Part shown: piece by piece, positions 46,273 through 53,771 of the stretch
Layout of the letters: the number at the start of each line of letters is the position of its first letter
How positions within the stretch are numbered: the first letter of the stretch is position 1
Assembly: GCA_018883545.1 (NCBI GenBank)
Contig: JAHLEH010000003.1
Coordinates: 186,001 to 250,000, forward strand
Direction of reading: 5' to 3'
From: Marixanthotalea marina
GTDB lineage: Bacteria; Bacteroidota; Bacteroidia; Flavobacteriales; Flavobacteriaceae
DNA length: 64,000 nt
The notes under the pieces: generated by a model
Told to the model about the DNA's origin: nothing
Databases searched by the model: none
The model's input: only the letters and a program-made list of their open reading frames with translations
Made by a program: the position numbers and the translations under genes

Positions 46273-47157
46273 CTAAACCCTTGTATACGTGATAAATGAA
46301 TACGGAAATTCATTTTTTTCGTCTTTCCTATGATAAGTTTCACCTACCTTTTTCCAATTAGCAGTATTTATTTCAGGAAAAAATGTATCCGCTTCAAAAG
46401 AGGCATGTACCCTTGTAATTTCAATTCTATCGGCAATAGCCATGGCCTGTTTATAAATCTCCCCACCACCAATTACAAAAGGTTGCATATCGCTCCTAAC
46501 GGCATCTAAAGCGTCTTCCAAAGAATTCACCACAATTACCCCTTCTGGAACCTTATAATGTTCTTGCCTTGTAATCACCACATGTGTTCTATTGGGCAGT
46601 GGATTGGGAAAACTTTCAAATGTTTTTCTCCCCATAATAATATGATGCCCTTTGGTAAGATTTTTAAAACGCTTTAAATCGTCGCTTAAATGCCAAATAA
46701 GTTGATTGTCCTTACCAATAGCATTATTTTCAGCTGCCGCGACAATGATGGTTAATTCAGACTTTTTTTTTTCTGAAGTTTGCACCGAATTTTCCTTTTC
46801 TACTTTTTGATTTAAAACCTCAATACGTTCCTTTTGCTTGGCTACCAGCTTATTTAACTGTTCTTGCTCCCAAGCCTTGCCCATAAACCGATGCGTAACA
46901 AACACATTGAATGTGTGATAAATTAAAAAGAACAACCAAATAAGTACAGCAAACACAAACCAATCTGTGTTGAATGGCATGAAATCTTTTCCAAATCCCA
47001 ATACCAAGTTTAAAAGTATTAGAAATAGGGATCCAATTAAAAAAACAACAAAATGAATATACAAGCGCTTCTTTTGCTTAATACGTTTTTGAGCGTTTTC
47101 AATAAGCTCAAGCTGCTCTTTATCTATTTGGGCTTCCTTTTTAACCTTTCCGAACAT
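46273..47157 (-). CDS. folA: 2TM-domain/dihydrofolate reductase fusion
   Basis: The protein (294 residues from ATG 47157) joins an N-terminal 2TM domain to a full DHFR. Residues 1-30 are charged, helices lie at about 31-53 and 66-88, a coiled coil at about 96-126, and DHFR from 134 (ELTIIVAAAENNAIGKDNQL) to the end. Catalytic Asp lies in WHLSDDLKRFK; HIIMGRKTFESF, RTHVVITR, VIGGGEIYKQA and the C-terminal strand FITYTRV are normal. The frame upstream of 47157 is ruled out because a -7 element (47177-47184) falls inside it. DHFR regenerates tetrahydrofolate for thymidylate synthase, encoded 0.6 kb away. Membrane tethering is unusual for this enzyme. Confidence 0.88.
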   Translation of the reverse strand: MFGKVKKEAQIDKEQLELIENAQKRIKQKKRLYIHFVVFLIGSLFLILLNLVLGFGKDFMPFNTDWFVFAVLIWLFFLIYHTFNVFVTHRFMGKAWEQEQLNKLVAKQKERIEVLNQKVEKENSVQTSEKKKSELTIIVAAAENNAIGKDNQLIWHLSDDLKRFKNLTKGHHIIMGRKTFESFPNPLPNRTHVVITRQEHYKVPEGVIVVNSLEDALDAVRSDMQPFVIGGGEIYKQAMAIADRIEITRVHASFEADTFFPEINTANWKKVGETYHRKDEKNEFPYSFITYTRV

Positions 47158-47176
47158 ATGTAAAATATATAGTACA

Positions 47177-47211
47177 CAAAAATACGCTTTTTTTAGCAAT
47201 ACCCCAGCAAA
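47177..47211 (-). promoter_or_regulatory. Promoter of the 2TM-DHFR gene
   Basis: On the minus strand TATTTTTG (47184-47177) matches the -7 consensus and TTTG (47211-47208) lies 23 bases upstream. Transcription would start near 47170, which sets the start codon at 47157. Confidence 0.55.
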
Positions 47212-47407
47212 GAATGTCTAAGAATCGAAGAACTAAAACCTTATTTAAGGGACTTCTTTTTAGTAAAACAAATTATTGAATACTGATAATTATACAATTT
47301 AGCCAACACATTTTTATTCAGTTAAAATTATATAACTTCCATATTAACAAATTGATAATTCTTTATGTCAAAGCATTTTAAAAGCAAAAGCTTAGAAAAT
47401 TGTTTTC

Positions 47408-47415
47408 TAAATTTG
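47408..47415 (+). promoter_or_regulatory. -7 promoter element of the CBM48 gene
   Basis: TAAATTTG matches TAnnTTTG and lies 34 bases before ATG 47449. It falls inside the longer upstream frame and so supports the shorter start. Confidence 0.5.
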
Positions 47416-47448
47416 CAGTACTATTTAAACACACAACACATTTTTCTT

Positions 47449-47739
47449 ATGGCTATTTCAAAACAATATCTCAAAACGAAACCTGTATGCAAGGTTACTT
47501 TTTCTTTGCTCGCTGAAGACGCGAAAAAAGTTGGACTTGCCGGAAGCTTTAATAAATGGAAAGCAACCCCTCTAAAAAAATTAAAGAACGGAACTTTTAA
47601 AGGAACAGTTGATTTAGATGTTGACAGTTCTTACGAATTTAAATACATAGTAGATGGCACCTATATAAACGATGATGCCGCTGATAGCTATGTATGGAAT
47701 GATTTTGCGGCCGCTGATAACAGCGTTGTAATTGTTTAG
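47449..47739 (+). CDS. Standalone glycogen-recognition (CBM48/AMPK-beta-like) protein
   Basis: This 96-residue protein consists almost only of a CBM48-type beta-sandwich. VGLAGSFNKWKATPLKK, GTVDLDVDSSYEFKYIVDG and WNDFAAADNSVVIV are the characteristic strands, including the W of NKW that stacks on alpha-glucan. The longer frame from 47365 is unlikely, as a promoter element lies within it and the added residues are not family-like. There is no signal peptide, so it is cytoplasmic. Related small proteins are common in Bacteroidota, but no glycogen gene is near. It lies between divergent 2TM-DHFR and convergent thyA. A role in binding glycogen or regulating an enzyme is inference. Confidence 0.78.
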   Translation: MAISKQYLKTKPVCKVTFSLLAEDAKKVGLAGSFNKWKATPLKKLKNGTFKGTVDLDVDSSYEFKYIVDGTYINDDAADSYVWNDFAAADNSVVIV

Positions 47740-47757
47740 TTAAATCCTATATTAAAC

Positions 47758-47792
47758 AAAAAAAAGAGCTTTCTGTTGAAAGCTCTTTTTTT
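47758..47792. terminator. Bidirectional terminator between CBM48 gene and thyA
   Basis: AAAAAGAGCTTTC (47761-47773) pairs with GAAAGCTCTTTTT (47778-47790) around a TGTT loop. A-runs and T-runs on the two sides serve both strands. Confidence 0.9.
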
Positions 47793-48616
47793 TATACGGC
47801 AACCGCTCCTTTTATATGCGGATGCGGATTATAATCTACCAATGTAAAATCTTCAAACTTAAAATCGAAAATATTCTTTACTTCTGGATTCAATATCATT
47901 TTTGGCAAAGGCCTTGGTTCCCTTGACAGTTGCAATTCCAATTGTTCGTAATGATTGCTGTAAATATGGGCATCGCCAAACGTATGTATAAATTCACCTG
48001 CTTGGTAACCACAAACTTGGGCCATCATCATGGTAAATAGCGCATAAGACGCAATATTGAATGGCACGCCTAAAAAGATATCCGCACTGCGTTGGTACAG
48101 TTGGCAAGATAGCTTTCCGTTAGCTACATAAAATTGAAAAAAAGCATGACAAGGGGGCAAAGCTGCTTTGCCATTGGCTACGTTTTCACTAAAAGATTTT
48201 GAGGTATCTGGCAACACAGAAGGATTCCAAGCAGACACTAACATACGCCTACTATTAGGGTTCTTTTTCAGTGTTTCTATAACTTCCTTTATCTGATCTA
48301 TTTCGTCGTTGTTCCAGTTGCGCCATTGATGGCCATACACAGGTCCTAAATCACCATTTTCATCTGCCCATTCATTCCAAATACGAACCCCGTTTTCAGT
48401 TAAATAATTAATATTGGTATCGCCTTTTAAAAACCAAAGCAATTCATAAATAATAGATTTTAAGTGTAATTTTTTGGTGGTTACCATTGGAAACCCTTCA
48501 CTTAAATCAAAACGCATCTGGTAGCCAAAAACACTTTTGGTGCCTGTACCTGTGCGGTCTCCTTTTTCATTTCCATGCTCTAGAACATGTTTTACTAAGT
48601 CTAAATATTGCTTCAT
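47792..48616 (-). CDS. thyA: Thymidylate synthase
   Basis: This enzyme converts dUMP to dTMP with methylene-tetrahydrofolate. The 274-residue length is normal. The catalytic C156 sits in [23 protein letters not shown], the phosphate-binding [31 protein letters not shown] and [10 protein letters not shown] are diagnostic. Its dihydrofolate product is recycled by the DHFR encoded 0.6 kb upstream. The nucleoside permease gene lies 95 bases upstream in the same direction, so the genes form a nucleotide-supply neighbourhood. Intact. Confidence 0.97.
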   Translation of the reverse strand: MKQYLDLVKHVLEHGNEKGDRTGTGTKSVFGYQMRFDLSEGFPMVTTKKLHLKSIIYELLWFLKGDTNINYLTENGVRIWNEWADENGDLGPVYGHQWRNWNNDEIDQIKEVIETLKKNPNSRRMLVSAWNPSVLPDTSKSFSENVANGKAALPPCHAFFQFYVANGKLSCQLYQRSADIFLGVPFNIASYALFTMMMAQVCGYQAGEFIHTFGDAHIYSNHYEQLELQLSREPRPLPKMILNPEVKNIFDFKFEDFTLVDYNPHPHIKGAVAV

Positions 48617-48711
48617 TTAATGCATCATTTCATTGGAAATAAAATTATAAAAAAGCGCCAAACAGAAACATTTAGCACTTGAAATTATATTAAAAGTTAT
48701 TAACTAAATAT

Positions 48712-49968
48712 TTAATGTGCTATTGCATTCCCTTTTATATCGGGATTATGTTTGTGCTTAAACATAAAGAAAAAAGCAACGGTTATCACCAATGCATATA
48801 TGGCAAACGTTAGCCAAATGCCTTGCCAATCTTTACCCGCTGAATCTGTGAAAAATTCATCTATTAAATAGCCACTTAACACACTTCCAAAAATAGCACC
48901 AAAACCATTAGTCATCATCATGAACAACCCTTGTGCCGAAGAACGGATTTCTGGATTGGTAGATGTTTCTACAAACAACGATCCTGAAATATTAAAGAAA
49001 TCGAACGCCATACCGTAAACAATACAAGATAGGATAATCATCCATAATCCATCCCCTGGATCACCGTAAGCAAACAGTCCAAATCGCAATACCCAAGCCA
49101 CCATACTGAACAGCATGACTGTTTTTATACCAAAACGCTTTAGAAAAAATGGAATGGCCAATATGAATACCGTTTCAGATATTTGCGAAATTGACATAAT
49201 AATGGTAGAATACTTCACTACGAAAGAATCTGCGTAAATTGGATTCAGTTTAAAGTCATCCAAAAAAACATCGCCATAAGCATTAGTTAATTGCAACGCA
49301 GCACCTAAAAACATACTGAAAACAAAAAACAATGCCAATTTGTAATTGGCAAATAATTTAAAAGCATTCAACCCTAAAAGTTCTGAAACAGACTTTTTTC
49401 CTGCAGTTTTTCCCAATGGTTTACACTTAGGCAATGTAAATGAATACAATCCCAAAAAAACAGCTGCTACCGCCGCAATGTAAAATTGATTGGCAGATGC
49501 TTTATTTCCTGTTAAATTGGTAACCCACATAGCCACAATAAAACCAATCGTGCCCCAAACGCGTATAGACGGAAAGTCTTTCACAACATCCAATCCGTTA
49601 TTTTTAAGTGCGTTGTAAGCTACCGAATTTGACAAGGCAATGGTTGGCATGTAAAAAACCATAGCTAATAATATAACCCAAAAAAAAGTGGATGGGTTAT
49701 CAATAGCAGGTATATAAAATAAAGTTAAACCTCCAAGTATATGCAATATCCCGTAAAGCTTTTCGGCATTAATCCAACGGTCAGCAATAATACCACAAAT
49801 TGTAGGCATAAAAATAGAAGCAATACCCATGGTAGAAAAAATGGCTCCAAATTGGGCGCCATCCCATCCCTTTGTGCCAAACCAATAATTTGCTATGGTA
49901 ATTAACCATGCCCCCCAAACAAAAAACTGAAAAAAGCTCATGATGGTAAGGCGAAATTTAATACCCAT
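48712..49968 (-). CDS. Nucleoside:H+ symporter (NupG-type MFS permease)
   Basis: This 418-residue inner-membrane carrier has about 12 hydrophobic helices. The opening KFRLTIMSFFQFFVWGAWLI and the segments IFSTMGIASIFMPTICGIIADRW, SIRVWGTIGFI and FGIKTVMLFSMVAWVLRFGLF match the NHS family of E. coli NupG/XapB. It imports nucleosides with protons. It follows the bifunctional-nuclease-like gene by 14 bases and precedes thyA, which fits salvage of thymidine and other nucleosides. Confidence 0.88.
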   Translation of the reverse strand: MGIKFRLTIMSFFQFFVWGAWLITIANYWFGTKGWDGAQFGAIFSTMGIASIFMPTICGIIADRWINAEKLYGILHILGGLTLFYIPAIDNPSTFFWVILLAMVFYMPTIALSNSVAYNALKNNGLDVVKDFPSIRVWGTIGFIVAMWVTNLTGNKASANQFYIAAVAAVFLGLYSFTLPKCKPLGKTAGKKSVSELLGLNAFKLFANYKLALFFVFSMFLGAALQLTNAYGDVFLDDFKLNPIYADSFVVKYSTIIMSISQISETVFILAIPFFLKRFGIKTVMLFSMVAWVLRFGLFAYGDPGDGLWMIILSCIVYGMAFDFFNISGSLFVETSTNPEIRSSAQGLFMMMTNGFGAIFGSVLSGYLIDEFFTDSAGKDWQGIWLTFAIYALVITVAFFFMFKHKHNPDIKGNAIAH

Positions 49969-49982
49969 AGTCCAAAAAAGTG

Positions 49983-50594
49983 TTATCGTTTAGAAATCTC
50001 GTCTCTTATCCTGGCCGCCTTTTCATAATCTTCATTACTTACGGCTTCTTCCAACAATTTATGAAGTTCCTCTAGGGTTTTAGCTGCATAATTTTCTTTG
50101 GGAACACTGGAGTCACTATCCAAAAGTTCATCCATCAAAACACCTTCATGTTCATCATCGGCCTTTTGTTTTTTGGATTCTACTTTTAAGTAAATGCCTG
50201 CTTTATCGAGAATGTTTTTATAAGTAAAAATAGGAGCATCAAAACGCAATGCCAAAGCTATGGCATCACTGGTCCTGGCGTCGATAATCTCTTCTATTTT
50301 ATCGCGTTCGCATATTAAACTGGAATAAAAAACACCATCTACCAATTTATGGATGATGACCTGTTTGATAACAATATCAAACCTATCAGCAAAGTTTTTA
50401 AATAAATCGTGGGTTAAAGGCCTTGGAGGTTTTATTTCTTTTTCTAAAGCGATTGCTATAGACTGCGCTTCAAATGCCCCAATAACTATAGGAAGTTTTC
50501 TATCGCCATCAACTTCATTCAATATTAGTGCATAAGCACCATTTTGGGTTTGGCTGTAAGATATTCCCTTTATATTTAATCTAACTAAGCTCAT
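49983..50594 (-). CDS. Bifunctional nuclease (BFN/DUF151) domain protein with C-terminal UVR motif
   Basis: This 203-residue protein has an N-terminal BFN domain (about 1-135). It shows LNIKGISYSQTQNGAYALIL, LPIVIGAFEAQSIAIALE, RPLTHDLFKNFADRF and the conserved EIIDARTSDAIALALRF. A charged linker leads to a UvrB/UvrC-type helical hairpin (LEELHKLLEEAVSNEDYEKA). BFN proteins of plants and Thermotoga are reported to have RNase/DNase activity; the added UVR motif is a protein-contact module. It is co-transcribed with the nucleoside permease, 14 bases on, suggesting a link to nucleic acid turnover and salvage. Confidence 0.88.
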   Translation of the reverse strand: MSLVRLNIKGISYSQTQNGAYALILNEVDGDRKLPIVIGAFEAQSIAIALEKEIKPPRPLTHDLFKNFADRFDIVIKQVIIHKLVDGVFYSSLICERDKIEEIIDARTSDAIALALRFDAPIFTYKNILDKAGIYLKVESKKQKADDEHEGVLMDELLDSDSSVPKENYAAKTLEELHKLLEEAVSNEDYEKAARIRDEISKR

Positions 50595-50710
50595 AATTTA
50601 TAAAACGCAAAGAACTGTTTAAATTAGGACTTTACCAAACTGCCAGTTACAGTTTTAGACATAAAGCTAAATTTAACAGTCTTTTGTTATTCCAATTTAT
50701 AAAAAATAAT

Positions 50711-51670
50711 TTATTGTTGCGCCTTAAATGCTTTTAATTTTTCAATGAGATTAGGAACCACTTCAAAAGCATCTCCCACAACCCCGTAATCTGCCGCCTT
50801 AAAGAAGGGCGCCTCAGGATCTATGTTTATCACTACTTTAACTTTAGAGGCATTAATACCGGCCAAATGCTGTATGGCTCCAGAAATACCAATAGCTATA
50901 TAAAGGTTTGCTGCTACCGGTTTTCCTGTTTGTCCTACGTGTTCGCCATGTGGCCTCCAACCCATATCGGAAACTGGTTTAGAGCAGGCTGTTGCAGCGC
51001 CCAATACATCTGCTAATTCTTCAATCATGCCCCAATTTTCTGGACCTTTCAAACCTCTACCTCCAGATACCACAATATCGGCATCGGCTATAGCTACTTT
51101 ACCTGTAACTTTATCAACAGACTCTACTTTAATTCCAGATTCAGTTATTGAAGGTGAAAATGCTTCTGACGTTGCATTTCCTGAAGATTCTACTAACCCA
51201 AAAGAATTATTTGAAAGACCTATAATTTTAATAGCTGTATTTATTTGCATAAACTCAAAAGCTTTGTTTGTAAAAGCTGTGCGCTTAACGGTAAAGGGTG
51301 ACGTATTTGAAGGCAAGGCCACAACATTCGAAGCATACCCTGCATTTAAATGTACCGCCAATAAAGGCGCCAAATACTTACTATTAGCACTAGAACTTAA
51401 AATTACAACCTGACTGCTTTCCTTATCGGCTGCTTGTTTGATGACATCTGCATAAACTTTAGCATTAAAAACATCTAATACGGGGTTTTTTACACTTAAA
51501 ACCTTATCTACACCATAATTTGCCAATGCAGACGTATCTTCTACATTAACAGCAACAGCGGTTACAGATGTTCCCAATTGGTCTGCTACCGCTTTTGCGT
51601 AGGATGCGACCTCAAAAGCTACTTTTTTAAATTTTCCTTGTTCTGATTCTGTATATACTAAAACTGACAT
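50711..51670 (-). CDS. etfA: Electron transfer flavoprotein alpha subunit
   Basis: This 319-residue FAD-binding subunit of ETF carries electrons from acyl-CoA dehydrogenases to the membrane quinone pool. The C-terminal FAD signature is visible (VVSGGRGLKGPENWGMIEELAD, ATACSKPVSDMGWRPHGEHVGQTGKPVAANLYIAIGIS). The final segment KVVINIDPEAPFFKAADYGVVGD is also conserved. It lies 23 bases after etfB, with which it forms the heterodimer. Cytoplasmic and intact. Confidence 0.96.
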   Translation of the reverse strand: MSVLVYTESEQGKFKKVAFEVASYAKAVADQLGTSVTAVAVNVEDTSALANYGVDKVLSVKNPVLDVFNAKVYADVIKQAADKESSQVVILSSSANSKYLAPLLAVHLNAGYASNVVALPSNTSPFTVKRTAFTNKAFEFMQINTAIKIIGLSNNSFGLVESSGNATSEAFSPSITESGIKVESVDKVTGKVAIADADIVVSGGRGLKGPENWGMIEELADVLGAATACSKPVSDMGWRPHGEHVGQTGKPVAANLYIAIGISGAIQHLAGINASKVKVVINIDPEAPFFKAADYGVVGDAFEVVPNLIEKLKAFKAQQ

Positions 51671-51693
51671 GCTTTTCTTTTTTTGAATAATGA

Positions 51694-52440
51694 TTAAATC
51701 ACTTTTGCTTCGTTATGAAGTAAATTTACCAACTCATCTAGGTTGTCTGCAGAAACCAATTTTACAGCGCCTTTTGGTGCAGGTTTTTCGAATTTGGTTG
51801 CGTTTGTTTCTGCAATAGCTTCAACGGGCTCTACAACAGTAAGTGGTTTTTGCCTAGCCATCATAATACCACGCATGTTAGGTATTTTCAAGTCACTTTC
51901 TTCAACCAATCCTTTTTGTCCTCCAATTACTAAAGGCAATTCTGTTGTTAGCGTTTCTTTTCCACCATCAATTTCCCTTACAGCTTTAACCGTAGTGCCT
52001 TCAATTTCCAGGCCTATACAATTATTTACAAAATTAGAATCTACTAACCCTGCAATCATACCAGGCACCATACCCCCATTATAATCTATCGACTCGCGTC
52101 CTGCAATAACCAAATCGTAACCGCCTTCTTTTACCACATTAGCCAATTGTTTTGCTACAGAAAACCCATCGGTTGCAGCAGTATTAACCCTAATGGCAGC
52201 ATCTGCACCTATGGCCAAGGCTTTACGAAGCGTAGGCTCTGTTTCCGCACCACCAACATTTACAACCGTTACATTTGCACCTTGTTTTTCTTTAAACCAC
52301 ATTGCTCTTGTAAGACCAAATTCATCGTTGGGATTAATTACAAACTGTACGCCATTAGCATCAAATTTTGTATCGTTGTCCGTAAAATTAATTTTTGAAG
52401 TAGTGTCTGGCACGTGACTAATACACACTAGTATTTTCAT
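51694..52440 (-). CDS. etfB: Electron transfer flavoprotein beta subunit
   Basis: This is the partner of EtfA (248 residues) with the opening MKILVCISHVPDTTSKI, the nucleotide-binding NPNDEFGLTRAM, the segment GRESIDYNGGMVPGMIAGL and the ETF-beta signature VIGGQKGLVEESDLKIPNMRGIM. The ATG at 52440 is the start; the TTG two codons earlier is less likely. It is the first gene of etfBA and lies across a 291-base gap from the divergent pdhB, a region holding a 24-bp palindrome. Confidence 0.95.
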   Translation of the reverse strand: MKILVCISHVPDTTSKINFTDNDTKFDANGVQFVINPNDEFGLTRAMWFKEKQGANVTVVNVGGAETEPTLRKALAIGADAAIRVNTAATDGFSVAKQLANVVKEGGYDLVIAGRESIDYNGGMVPGMIAGLVDSNFVNNCIGLEIEGTTVKAVREIDGGKETLTTELPLVIGGQKGLVEESDLKIPNMRGIMMARQKPLTVVEPVEAIAETNATKFEKPAPKGAVKLVSADNLDELVNLLHNEAKVI

Positions 52441-52495
52441 TATCAACTATTTAAAAAAGTATTTATATTAATTGCGGTCATCCAGTAGAAAAACC

Positions 52496-52511
52496 AAGTC
52501 AAAACTGACTT
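52496..52511. other. Small hairpin in the etfB upstream region
   Basis: AAGTCA and TGACTT (6 bp) enclose an AAAC loop, followed by TTTT on the plus strand. It is too weak to call a terminator and lies about 55 bases upstream of etfB, possibly in its leader. Confidence 0.3.
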
Positions 52512-52592
52512 TTTCACAGGATAGATTACATATTTCAGCATCAAAAAATTAATGCATTTTTCAGCTACGAAGTTACTATTTTTATTTAAAAT

Positions 52593-52616
52593 ATTTATTA
52601 TGCGCGCATAATAAAT
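52593..52616. promoter_or_regulatory. 24-bp perfect palindrome between etfB and pdhB
   Basis: ATTTATTATGCG (52593-52604) is followed directly by its exact complement (52605-52616). The centre, TGCGCGCA, is GC-rich in otherwise AT-rich DNA. It lies 38 bases before the pdhB -7 element and 153 bases before the etfB start, with no T-run on either side, so it looks like an operator for a dimeric regulator rather than a terminator. Confidence 0.55.
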
Positions 52617-52654
52617 TTAAATAATTCTTTTAAGAAAAGTACATCATTTATTCC

Positions 52655-52662
52655 TATTTTTG
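52655..52662 (+). promoter_or_regulatory. -7 promoter element of pdhB
   Basis: TATTTTTG matches TAnnTTTG, 69 bases before the pdhB start, implying a leader of about 60 bases. No good -33 element is visible, which fits activation by a factor bound at the palindrome just upstream. Confidence 0.5.
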
Positions 52663-52731
52663 CATTTCAATTTGTAAAGGAAACATTAGAACTGTAACGA
52701 GTTCTATCATAAAAGGAATATAAATTAGAGC

Positions 52732-53709
52732 ATGAAAACAATTCAATTTAGAGAAGCTGTTTGCGAGGCCATGAGTGAAGAAATGCGCAGAGACGAAAGC
52801 ATTTATTTAATGGGTGAGGAAGTTGCAGAATATAACGGAGCCTACAAGGCATCCAAAGGTATGTTAGATGAATTTGGACCAAAACGTGTTATAGACACCC
52901 CAATTGCCGAACTTGGTTTTGCTGGTGTAGCCATTGGTTCTACAATGACTGGTTGCAGACCAATTGTAGAATACATGACATTTAACTTTTCTCTTGTTGG
53001 AATTGACCAGATTATTAACAATGCTGCTAAAATTAGGCAAATGTCTGGAGGACAATTTAATTGTCCTATTGTATTTCGTGGACCTACAGCATCTGCTGGT
53101 CAATTAGGCGCTACGCATTCACAAGCCTTCGAAAATTGGTTTGCCAATACCCCTGGCCTAAAAGTTGTGGTACCTTCAAATCCTTATGATGCAAAAGGCT
53201 TATTGAAATCTGCCATTCGTGATGACGACCCGGTTATTTTTATGGAGAGTGAGCAAATGTATGGTGATAAAGGTGAGGTTCCCGAAGGCGAGTATGTTAT
53301 TCCATTAGGGATTGCCGATATAAAACGAGAAGGAACAGATGTTACCATTGTCTCTTTTGGGAAAATAATTAAAGAAGCCTACACTGCAGCTGAAGAACTA
53401 GAAAAAGAAGGTATTTCTTGTGAAATTATAGACCTTCGTACGGTTAGACCTTTAGATAAAGAAGCGATTTTAAAATCGGTTAAAAAAACGAACCGTTTGG
53501 TAGTTTTAGAAGAAGCTTGGCCTTTTGGAAACGTTGCTACAGAGATTACCTATATCGTACAATCGGAAGCTTTTGATTATTTAGACGCTCCTATTGTTAA
53601 ATTAAATACAGCCGACACGCCAGCGCCTTATTCTCCTGTTTTATTGGAAGAGTGGCTACCTAATAGTAGCGATGTGGTAAAAGCAGTAAAGAAAGTATTA
53701 TATAAATAA
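52732..53709 (+). CDS. pdhB: Pyruvate dehydrogenase E1 component, beta subunit
   Basis: This thiamine-diphosphate enzyme subunit of 325 residues, with the alpha subunit, decarboxylates pyruvate for acetyl-CoA production. Typical segments are YLMGEEVAEYNGAYKASKGM, RVIDTPIAELGFAGVAIGS, RGPTASAGQLGATHSQAFE, VVVPSNPYDAKGLLKSAIR and VVLEEAWPFGNVATEI. The alpha subunit (pdhA) is not adjacent; separation of pdhB from pdhA seems usual in flavobacteria. It ends in a strong terminator that overlaps the region just before the next gene. Paralogous branched-chain E1-beta proteins are similar but differ in the C-terminus. Confidence 0.93.
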   Translation: MKTIQFREAVCEAMSEEMRRDESIYLMGEEVAEYNGAYKASKGMLDEFGPKRVIDTPIAELGFAGVAIGSTMTGCRPIVEYMTFNFSLVGIDQIINNAAKIRQMSGGQFNCPIVFRGPTASAGQLGATHSQAFENWFANTPGLKVVVPSNPYDAKGLLKSAIRDDDPVIFMESEQMYGDKGEVPEGEYVIPLGIADIKREGTDVTIVSFGKIIKEAYTAAEELEKEGISCEIIDLRTVRPLDKEAILKSVKKTNRLVVLEEAWPFGNVATEITYIVQSEAFDYLDAPIVKLNTADTPAPYSPVLLEEWLPNSSDVVKAVKKVLYK

Positions 53710-53732
53710 ATTACGTTTTTTTGCGTTATATA

Positions 53733-53766
53733 AACTTCATTAGCGTTTTGCTGGTGAAGTTTTTTT
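53733..53766 (+). terminator. Terminator after pdhB
   Basis: AACTTCATTAGC (53733-53744) pairs with GCTGGTGAAGTT (53750-53761), using two G-U pairs, around a GTTTT loop and followed by a T-run. It ends only 6 bases before the ATG of the DUF5686 gene. Confidence 0.85.
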
Positions 53767-53771
53767 GTATT

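Noticed and set aside
47158-47199. N-terminal extension of the 2TM-DHFR protein
   Set aside because: It contains the gene's probable -7 element (47177-47184), so it would not be transcribed; the start at 47157 fits a charged 2TM N-terminus.
47365-47448. N-terminal extension of the CBM48 protein
   Set aside because: A promoter -7 element lies within it and the extra residues do not resemble the family; the start at 47449 is preferred.
53721-53771. Upstream start (TTG) for the DUF5686 gene
   Set aside because: The segment is the pdhB terminator hairpin; the ATG at 53772 is followed by a proper signal peptide.
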